DNA of 5,450 nucleotides. Origin: Kiritimatiellia bacterium. Its GTDB lineage: Bacteria > Verrucomicrobiota > Kiritimatiellia > RFP12 > DVOR01. Where the stretch lies: positions 1 through 5,450 of the forward strand of contig JAFYMU010000150.1 in the NCBI GenBank assembly GCA_017548245.1, read 5' to 3'. The notes beneath the pieces are model-generated. The model was given only the letters and a program-made list of their open reading frames with translations, did no database searches and was not told the DNA's origin. A program made the translations under genes and the position numbers. Positions 1 through 4,125 of the stretch are shown here, one piece after another (positions within the stretch are counted from its first letter, which is position 1; the number at the start of each line of letters is the position of its first letter).

Positions 1-1
1 C

Positions 2-187
2 ATGTTGCAGAAGATTAAACAATTTCTTGCAGAAGTCGCGTTGGAAGGCAAGCGCATTAACTGGCCCTCTCGTCGTGACTTGGTTGACTCGACCCTCGTG
101 GTGATTATCTTCATCGTACTCTTGGCCATCACGATTATGGTGTGCGATGTGGTGATTCGGAAGGTGCTGGCCCTCATTTTGGGTTAA
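2..187 (+). CDS. secE: Preprotein translocase subunit SecE
   Basis: SecE is the small essential subunit that clamps the SecY channel of the Sec translocon in the inner membrane. The 61-residue product has the usual single-spanning layout. An amphipathic basic N-terminal part (residues 1-28) contains the family's conserved surface-helix motif around NWPSRRDLVDST (residues 20-31), and one hydrophobic segment follows at about residues 32-58. The length matches short SecE proteins that lack the extra N-terminal membrane segments of E. coli SecE. The ATG lies one base from the left edge, so its ribosome-binding site is not visible and a start further upstream cannot be excluded; the protein looks complete from this ATG. 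It sits 34 nt upstream of nusG, the classic secE-nusG pair, and the two are probably co-transcribed. Confidence 0.93.
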   Translation: MLQKIKQFLAEVALEGKRINWPSRRDLVDSTLVVIIFIVLLAITIMVCDVVIRKVLALILG

Positions 188-221
188 GCAGCAGCTCCCT
201 CAGCGTTGAAGGACTTCAAAG

Positions 222-860
222 ATGAACGACGACATGCAGAAGCAGTGGTATGTGCTCAAGGCTCTCACGGGCCAGGAACAGAAGGCGCAGCGCCAAATCG
301 TCGCTCAGGCTCGTACCAACGGGCTCTGTGAATATTTTGATATTCCGGAAGAACCCACTAAGGACGAAGTGCTCAACGATTTCAACGTGGCCGTTCCGAC
401 CGAACGCGTCGTTGAAACGAAGGATGGCAAAAAGCGCACCATTACGCGCAAAGTGTGCCCTGGCTATGTGTTGGTGCGTATGGCACTCTACGCAGACGAA
501 GCACACAAAAAACTCAACGAAGATCTCTGGCAGTTCATCCAGCGCATTCCTGGCATCATGGGTTTCCTCGGTGGAACCTCCAAGAAGCCGCGCCCGATTA
601 CCGACGCAGAAGCCGAAGGCATGCTCCGTCGTCAGTCGGCAGAAGAGGCTAAGAAGCCTCGCCTGAAGGTGAACTTCAACATTGGAGAAACCGTGTGTGT
701 CAATGAAGGTCCCTTCATGAACTTCAATGGCACCATCGAACAGATCGATCCTGACAGCGGACGACTGCAGATTTCCGTCTCGATTTTCGGACGCAGTGCC
801 CCTGTTACACTGGAATATTGGCAGGTGCGTCGGATCACCGACAACCCCAAGGGCGTCTAA
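222..860 (+). CDS. nusG: Transcription termination/antitermination factor NusG
   Basis: NusG binds RNA polymerase through its NGN domain, and contacts Rho or ribosomal protein S10 through its KOW domain, linking transcription to termination or translation. The 212-residue product has an NGN domain at about residues 8-138, with WYVLKALTGQE at 9-19, a VPTERVVE segment at 58-65, PGYVLVRM at 80-87 and IPGIMGFLGG at 109-118. A C-terminal KOW domain spans about 150-205 (VNEGPFMNFNGTIEQID, then SVSIFGRSAPVTLEY). It is about 30 residues longer than E. coli NusG. The extra residues lie mainly at about 40-55 and 90-100 within NGN, with a few at the C-terminus. The ATG at 222 is supported by GAAGGA at 208-213, 8 nt upstream; the in-frame ATG at 234 is less well placed. 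The stop codon lies in the loop of a perfect hairpin. Confidence 0.96.
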   Translation: MNDDMQKQWYVLKALTGQEQKAQRQIVAQARTNGLCEYFDIPEEPTKDEVLNDFNVAVPTERVVETKDGKKRTITRKVCPGYVLVRMALYADEAHKKLNEDLWQFIQRIPGIMGFLGGTSKKPRPITDAEAEGMLRRQSAEEAKKPRLKVNFNIGETVCVNEGPFMNFNGTIEQIDPDSGRLQISVSIFGRSAPVTLEYWQVRRITDNPKGV

Positions 861-869
861 GACGCCCTT
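849..869 (+). promoter_or_regulatory. Perfect hairpin enclosing the nusG stop codon
   Basis: AAGGGCGTC (849-857) is followed by TAA (858-860, the nusG stop) and then by its exact reverse complement GACGCCCTT (861-869). This gives a 9-bp stem with a 3-nt loop made of the stop codon itself. Only one further T follows before GCCAGTCTTT, so the U-tract expected of a strong intrinsic terminator is missing. It could be a weak or partial terminator between nusG and rplK, a 3'-end stabiliser or processing site, or chance. The pairing is read directly from the sequence; its function is inferred. Confidence 0.55.
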
Positions 870-959
870 TGCCAGTCTTTAAGTGTCACGTTGACGATCG
901 TGCGTTTGGACCGGGTTAGGATCCCCGGGAGCGCGATATAAAACAAAAGGACCATTACA
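870..959 (+). promoter_or_regulatory. rplK leader; candidate L1 autoregulatory region
   Basis: This is the 5' flank of the L11-L1 genes. In many bacteria free L1 represses its own operon by binding an rRNA-like hairpin here. Visible elements are a -35-like TTGACG at 891-896, without a well-spaced -10 (TAGGAT at 917-922 is 20 nt away); a GC-only 5-bp hairpin CCGGG (911-915)/CCCGG (924-928) with an 8-nt loop, overlapping GGGAGC at 927-932; and the rplK Shine-Dalgarno AAAGGA at 946-951, 8 nt before the ATG. GGGAG resembles one strand of the L1-binding motif as I remember it, but I cannot draw a convincing full L1 site. Treat it as a candidate leader only. Confidence 0.35.
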
Positions 960-1385
960 ATGGCTAAGAAAGTCACCGGGATGATTAAGCTCCAGATTCC
1001 CGCAGGAGCAGCAAATCCCGCACCGCCCGTCGGCCCCGCTTTGGGTTCCCAGGGTGTGAACATTATGGCGTTCTGTAAGGAATTCAACGCCAAGACCCAA
1101 GACAAGGGCGGCATGATTATCCCCGTGGTCATCACGGTGTATGCTGACCGTTCGTTCACTTTCATTCTTAAGAGCCCGCCCGCTTCTGCTCTCATCAAGA
1201 AGTATGCAAACGTGGCGAAGGGTGCTGGCAAGCCCAACTCTGAAAAGGTTGGCAAGATCACCCGCGCTCAGATCGCTGAAATCGTGAAGATTAAGGCAGC
1301 AGACTTGAACGCTACCGATCCTGAAGCAGCCGCTCGCATGATCGAAGGCACCGCACGCCAGATGGGCGTGGAAGTGATTGACTGA
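960..1385 (+). CDS. rplK: 50S ribosomal protein L11
   Basis: L11 binds the GTPase-associated centre of 23S rRNA at the base of the L7/L12 stalk. It takes part in factor-dependent GTP hydrolysis, and in the stringent response by RelA-type proteins. The product has the typical 141 residues. The N-terminal domain (1-70) carries the conserved proline-rich [14 protein letters not shown] at 22-35. A short linker with KSPPAS (71-76) leads to the C-terminal RNA-binding domain, which ends in the family signature [10 protein letters not shown] (130-139). The ATG is preceded by AAAGGA at 946-951. The TGA stop overlaps the start of the rplA Shine-Dalgarno, and rplA begins 14 nt later, so the two are translated from one message. 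Nothing in the sequence looks degraded. Confidence 0.97.
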   Translation: MAKKVTGMIKLQIPAGAANPAPPVGPALGSQGVNIMAFCKEFNAKTQDKGGMIIPVVITVYADRSFTFILKSPPASALIKKYANVAKGAGKPNSEKVGKITRAQIAEIVKIKAADLNATDPEAAARMIEGTARQMGVEVID

Positions 1386-1389
1386 GGAG
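1383..1389 (+). promoter_or_regulatory. rplA ribosome-binding site, decides the start
   Basis: TGAGGAG combines the rplK stop codon with a Shine-Dalgarno core (GGAG at 1386-1389). The ATG at 1400 is 10 nt downstream and gives the usual [12 protein letters not shown] L1 N-terminus. The in-frame TTG at 1391 is only 1 nt from the core and cannot be served by it, so 1400 is the supported start. Confidence 0.8.
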
Positions 1390-1399
1390 TTTGAGCATC

Positions 1400-2083
1400 A
1401 TGGCAAAGCATAGCAAGAAGTACCAGGACGCGCTCAAGCAGGCTCCCCAGACTGCTGTTTCTCTCGAAGAAGCCGTCGCTTTCATCAAGGCTCACCCGGG
1501 CGCTAAGTTCGACGAAACCGTCGACGTGGGCTTCCGTTTGGGCGCAGACCCCACCAAGAGTGACCAGGCCGTCCGTGGCGTGGTGCACTTGCCTCACGGC
1601 ACCGGTAAGCACGTTCGCGTGGTGGTGTTCGCCGCTGGCGACATGGCCGACGCTGCTACCGCCGCTGGCGCTGACGCAGTGGGTCTCGACGATCTCATTG
1701 AAAAAGTCAAGGGCGGTTGGGTCGATTTCGACGTCGCCATCGCTACCACCGATGCAATGAAGCAGGTGCGTACCGTGGCTCGCGTGCTCGGTCCCCGTGG
1801 CTTGATGCCGAACCCCAAGACCGGCACCGTGACCGATGACGTCGCCGCTGCTGTCAAGGCTGCTCAGGCTGGTAAGGTGGACTTCCGCATGGACCGCACC
1901 GGTAACGTTTGCGTTCCTGCTGGCAAGCTCAGCTTCGAAGCTGACAAGCTCGTTGACAACATCCGCGCCATCATTGACGCTGTGGAGCACGAACGCCCCG
2001 CCGCTGCAAAGGGTATCTTCATCCGTAGCTGCACCATCAGCCCCACCATGGGCGTCGGTGTCCGCGTTCTCGTGAAGGAGTAA
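1400..2083 (+). CDS. rplA: 50S ribosomal protein L1
   Basis: L1 binds helices 76-78 of 23S rRNA, forms the mobile L1 stalk that helps deacylated tRNA leave the E site, and in many bacteria represses translation of its own operon. The 227-residue product has two domains. Domain I is formed by residues 1-67 and about 160-227. The inserted domain II spans about 68-159 and contains the family signature [16 protein letters not shown] at 130-145. The conserved [15 protein letters not shown] lies at 37-51 and a HGTGK motif at 66-70. The last codons (GTGAAGGAG) also supply the Shine-Dalgarno of rplJ, which starts only 6 nt after the stop, so the two genes are tightly coupled. Confidence 0.97.
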   Translation: MAKHSKKYQDALKQAPQTAVSLEEAVAFIKAHPGAKFDETVDVGFRLGADPTKSDQAVRGVVHLPHGTGKHVRVVVFAAGDMADAATAAGADAVGLDDLIEKVKGGWVDFDVAIATTDAMKQVRTVARVLGPRGLMPNPKTGTVTDDVAAAVKAAQAGKVDFRMDRTGNVCVPAGKLSFEADKLVDNIRAIIDAVEHERPAAAKGIFIRSCTISPTMGVGVRVLVKE

Positions 2084-2089
2084 GACATC

Positions 2090-2638
2090 ATGTCCAATCA
2101 GAAGAAACGCCCCGAAGTCGTTGCTATTTACAACGAAGTTGCTAATTTCATCTCCGGTAAGGATTTCTCCTTCCTCCTCAACTTTGGCGGTTTGACCGTC
2201 GCTCAGATCGCTGATCTGCGCGCTCAGCTCGCTGCCAAGGGCGCCGCAATGATGGTGATTAAGAACACCTTCATCGCTAAGGTCGCTGCCGAACAGGGCA
2301 TTGAATTCCCCGAAGGTATCCTCACTGGTCCTACCGCTGTCATCACCGGTACCGGCGATATCGCTGACACCGCTAAGACCGTGGTCGACTTCGTGAAGAA
2401 GAATGACAAGGCCGCCATCAAGGCTGGTCTCATGGAGAAGAATGTCATTTCCGCCGCTGAAGTGACCACCCTCTCCGAACTCATCTCGCTCGCCGCCCAG
2501 CAGGCTCGCTTGCTCGGCACCCTTCAGGCTCCTGCCTCCCAGATGGCTCGCGTGTTGCAGGCCAAGGTGGACAAGGAAAACGAAGGTGGCGCACCCGCTT
2601 CCGCCGAAGGTACTCCCGACGGCACCCCTGCGGCCTAA
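2090..2638 (+). CDS. rplJ: 50S ribosomal protein L10
   Basis: L10 is the base of the L7/L12 stalk. Its N-terminal domain binds 23S rRNA next to L11 and its C-terminal helix holds the L7/L12 dimers. The product has 182 residues. The globular part includes LTVAQIADLRAQL at 35-47, VIKNT at 56-60 and LTGPTAVI at 78-85. The amphipathic C-terminal helix lies at about 127-162. The last 20 or so residues are a low-complexity Gly/Ala/Pro/Glu tail, slightly longer than in E. coli L10 (165 residues), so the core is normal and the tail is an extension. AAGGAG at 2075-2080, inside the end of rplA, is 9 nt from the ATG. The rplA gap leaves no room for a dedicated L10 leader directly upstream of this gene. 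Confidence 0.96.
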   Translation: MSNQKKRPEVVAIYNEVANFISGKDFSFLLNFGGLTVAQIADLRAQLAAKGAAMMVIKNTFIAKVAAEQGIEFPEGILTGPTAVITGTGDIADTAKTVVDFVKKNDKAAIKAGLMEKNVISAAEVTTLSELISLAAQQARLLGTLQAPASQMARVLQAKVDKENEGGAPASAEGTPDGTPAA

Positions 2639-2755
2639 ACAGCCGTGTTGTAAAACCGTCTCAGGTGAAACAGCTCTCACTTGCCGCGTAGCCTGAGGCA
2701 CATTCCTTCTGGAGCTCGACTCCAGGCGGTTACACAAAAAAGAAAGAAGAAAGAC
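2639..2755 (+). promoter_or_regulatory. Structured rplJ-rplL intercistronic region
   Basis: This 117-nt spacer can fold into a three-way junction. The closing stem is AACCG (2654-2658) with CGGTT (2727-2731), extended by three pairs (2649-2651 with 2732-2734) across a 2-nt A bulge. Arm 1 is CTCAGG (2660-2665) with CCTGAG (2692-2697). Arm 2 is CTGGAG (2709-2714) with CTCCAG (2720-2725) and a 5-nt loop. An alternative hairpin, 2662-2668 with 2677-2683 (7 bp, one wobble), excludes arm 1. No U-tract follows the arms and no good promoter was found. A role in setting L7/L12 synthesis against L10 is an inference; the pairings are visible. Confidence 0.5.
2736..2754 (+). promoter_or_regulatory. All-purine tract in place of rplL Shine-Dalgarno
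   Basis: The 19 nt from 2736 to 2754 contain only A and G, mostly A, with repeated GAAAG/GAAG. They end one base before the rplL ATG. There is no GGAGG-like core, although every other gene here has one. An A-rich unstructured tract may recruit ribosomes by way of protein S1 or unpaired mRNA, or translation may be coupled to rplJ through the upstream fold. The lack of a core is visible; the mechanism is inferred. Confidence 0.5.
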
Positions 2756-3121
2756 ATGACTCAGGAAGAAATCATTGACGCACTCTCCAGCATGACCGTG
2801 TTGCAGATCGCTGACCTCGTTAAGGCTCTCGAAGAAAAGTGGGGCGTTTCCGCCGCTGCTCCCGTGGCTGTTGCTGCTGCTGGCGCTGCTGCTGCTCCTG
2901 CTGAAGAAAAGACCGAATTCGATGTCATCCTCGCTGAAGCTGGCGCTAACAAGATCGCCGTCATCAAGGAAGTCCGCACCATCACCGGCCTCGGCCTCAA
3001 GGATGCTAAGGACCTCGTCGAAGGCGCTCCCAAGCCCGTCAAGCAGGGTATCGCTAAGGATGAAGCAGCCAAGATCAAGGAAGCTCTTGAAAAGGCTGGC
3101 GCTAAGGTTGAAATCAAGTAA
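2756..3121 (+). CDS. rplL: 50S ribosomal protein L7/L12
   Basis: L7/L12 is the multicopy stalk protein that recruits and stimulates the translational GTPases. The 121-residue product shows the full architecture. The N-terminal dimerisation/L10-binding domain is at 1-32 (ITQ-type helices ending in LEEKWG). The Ala/Pro/Val-rich flexible hinge is at 33-50. The C-terminal factor-binding domain is at 51-121, with the conserved [20 protein letters not shown] stretch at 65-84, DLVEGAPK at 86-93, and a C-terminal KVEIK. The ATG at 2756 gives the family N-terminus. An in-frame TTG at 2681 would add 25 atypical residues encoded by the spacer and is not favoured. The gene is the last of the block: a terminator starts 22 nt after its stop. 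Confidence 0.97.
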   Translation: MTQEEIIDALSSMTVLQIADLVKALEEKWGVSAAAPVAVAAAGAAAAPAEEKTEFDVILAEAGANKIAVIKEVRTITGLGLKDAKDLVEGAPKPVKQGIAKDEAAKIKEALEKAGAKVEIK

Positions 3122-3142
3122 GATTTCCCTTACTCCTATCTC

Positions 3143-3177
3143 GAAAAGCCTGTGCAACCGCACAGGCTTTTCTTTTT
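3143..3177 (+). terminator. Strong intrinsic terminator after rplL
   Basis: GAAAAGCCTGTGC (3143-3155) pairs exactly with GCACAGGCTTTTC (3160-3172), giving 13 bp closed by an AACC loop. TTTTT follows at 3173-3177. This is a textbook Rho-independent terminator for the plus-strand operon. It separates the ribosomal block from everything downstream. Confidence 0.95.
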
Positions 3178-3353
3178 ATCGCACACCCGTCTCCTAACAC
3201 CATTCGTGCAATTCGTGGTTAACCTTTTCTTATTTTCCTTTTTCGTGTTTTGGCGTTAAATCCTTCCACACTGGCACTTCTTCGGCGTAGCCACCTTTCC
3301 GTGTTTTCGGTGTTTTCCGTGGACGCTAAACCTGCGAAGCCCAATTCGTGTTG

Positions 3354-3398
3354 ATTCGTACAATTTGTGGTTAAATTCTTTCACACTGGCAGTCTTTT
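3354..3398. repeat. 45-bp direct repeat, copy 1
   Basis: This 45-bp segment matches 3452-3496 at 43 of 45 positions; the two differences are both T/C. It covers the last two type A units, GGTTAAATTCTT, CACACTGGCAG and the start of type B. The copies are offset by 98 bp, so the A+B module was duplicated as a block. Confidence 0.85.
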
Positions 3399-3451
3399 CG
3401 TGTATTTCGTGTGTTTCGTGGTTTCCCCATCCTGGCAGTGCTATTCGTAAA

Positions 3452-3496
3452 ATTCGTACAATTCGTGGTTAAATTCTTCCACACTGGCAGTCTTTT
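3452..3496. repeat. 45-bp direct repeat, copy 2
   Basis: This is the partner of 3354-3398 (43/45 identical, 98-bp offset). A third, weaker relative lies near 3202-3276, where the type A part and CACACTGGCA are kept but the sequence between them has diverged and lengthened. Confidence 0.85.
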
Positions 3497-3551
3497 TCGT
3501 GAGCTTCGTTTGTTTCGTGCTTAAATCTCTACATGTACGGCTTGTTTTCGA

Positions 3552-3580
3552 TTGTGCTTGCGCTCAAAATGTGATTTAAT
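3552..3580 (+). promoter_or_regulatory. Candidate sigma-70-type promoter for the membrane protein gene
   Basis: TTGTGC (3552-3557) and TTTAAT (3575-3580) are separated by 17 nt. The -10 matches TATAAT at 5 of 6 positions and the -35 matches at 3 of 6. The site lies between the repeat array and the ATG at 3614, downstream of the rplL terminator, where a new promoter is needed. No transcription start evidence is available. Confidence 0.45.
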
Positions 3581-3613
3581 GTGTGGGCGTTCTTTCTTGG
3601 AGGGTTTCAATAA

Positions 3614-4030
3614 ATGCAAGGTGGTTGGATAAAGGAAGGCTTTCGGCGCTTAGGGGCTGTACTTGCGGTACCGTGTGTGCCGCTACTTATGGCCGTGGTC
3701 TCATCGTGTGATTTGTTTGCCATACTTGTGCTCCATTTGGTCCTTGTGATTGCGATTGGGGCAACGAAAAAGAGCTTCTTGCGTTGGGGCGTGCTGCCTT
3801 TGATCTTATCGCTTCTTTGGGTTTGGGCGTTGCTCTCGTGTTTTTCGTTCGCGATTGCAGAGAATCTCGTTTATATCTTGGGAACACTCTTACTGCTCAT
3901 GCAACTCATTATGATGGGAACGGCACTCTTGGGGAAATGGCGGTGGTACCATTTGAGTTGGCCCTGGTACCTCTACCTTCTGCTTCTTTTCTTTGAATGT
4001 TTTTGGCCCATCGCTTGGGCAAGTTGCTAA
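3614..4030 (+). CDS. Small multi-pass membrane protein of unknown function
   Basis: I do not recognise this 138-residue protein. It is very hydrophobic, with about five membrane segments at roughly residues 13-30, 33-50, 58-80, 84-106 and 115-135. Basic residues lie at the N-terminus (K7, R11, R12), in the loop after segment 2 (K52, K53, R57) and after segment 4 (K108, R110). By the positive-inside rule this puts the N-terminus inside and the C-terminus outside. It is rich in Leu and Trp and has several Cys (C21, C32, C76, C129, C138), with no catalytic motif that I can identify. The start is well supported: GGAGGG at 3599-3604, 9 nt before the ATG. The gene ends 95 nt before the secreted peptidase-like gene on the same strand, so co-transcription is possible. 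Its codon use is less biased than in the ribosomal genes. Confidence 0.8.
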   Translation: MQGGWIKEGFRRLGAVLAVPCVPLLMAVVSSCDLFAILVLHLVLVIAIGATKKSFLRWGVLPLILSLLWVWALLSCFSFAIAENLVYILGTLLLLMQLIMMGTALLGKWRWYHLSWPWYLYLLLLFFECFWPIAWASC

Positions 4031-4125
4031 TGCGTGTTATTTTGTTGGCGAGGGCGATTTGTTGCTTTTTGGAGTTGCGATTGGGATAGGGAAGATGCGA
4101 GAATAGTACGCGGAGGCAATACGTT

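Larger units (their letters stand above)
3202..3522. repeat. 9-bp-periodic TTCGTG repeat array
   Basis: Most of the 436-nt stretch between the terminator and the promoter before 3614 is built from short degenerate units with a 9-nt period and the core TTCGTG. Two kinds alternate. Type A ends in GGTTAA and is seen at 3202-3222 (two units), 3345-3373 (three units) and 3444-3473 (three units). Type B is T-richer and is seen at 3240-3259 (degenerate), 3298-3322 (CCGTG/CGGTG variants, three units), 3396-3422 (three units) and 3496-3522 (three units). The conserved word CACACTGG links A to B three times (from 3267, 3382 and 3480). No credible ORF or RNA gene is visible here on either strand. Similar repeats occur, as I recall, between genes in Verrucomicrobiota-like and Bacteroidota genomes; I cannot check this. 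Confidence 0.8.

Noticed and set aside
206..219. 5-bp hairpin TTGAA/TTCAA overlapping the nusG Shine-Dalgarno
   Set aside because: The stem is short and AT-rich, and such pairs are common by chance; there is not enough to claim regulation.
937..942. TATAAA as a -10 box just upstream of rplK
   Set aside because: No -35-like hexamer is found 16-18 nt upstream, and a start from here would leave almost no leader before the ribosome-binding site.
857..1261. 134-codon minus-strand frame opposite rplK
   Set aside because: It is a shadow of the rplK reading frame, with no ribosome-binding site or recognisable product.
1391..1399. TTG start extending rplA by three residues
   Set aside because: It would sit 1 nt from the GGAG core; the ATG at 1400 is 10 nt away and gives the normal N-terminus.
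2681..2755. TTG start extending rplL by 25 residues
   Set aside because: The extra residues are encoded by the structured spacer and do not resemble L7/L12; the ATG at 2756 gives the standard N-terminus.
1268..3163. 631-codon open frame on the minus strand, opposite rplA-rplJ-rplL
   Set aside because: It lies antisense to three unmistakable ribosomal genes, crosses their boundaries, has a Ser/Gly/His/Asp-rich composition typical of mirrored biased codons, and resembles no family. It stays open because strong codon bias in the real genes removes minus-strand stops.
3202..3522. Repeat region as a CRISPR array
   Set aside because: The units are 9-nt degenerate tandem words and two long modules, with no constant 25-40-nt repeats separated by unique spacers, and no cas genes are visible.
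4030..4089. 19-codon frame whose ATG overlaps the stop of the membrane protein gene
   Set aside because: The TAATG overlap suggests coupling, but the peptide is very short, has no recognisable feature and no independent Shine-Dalgarno.
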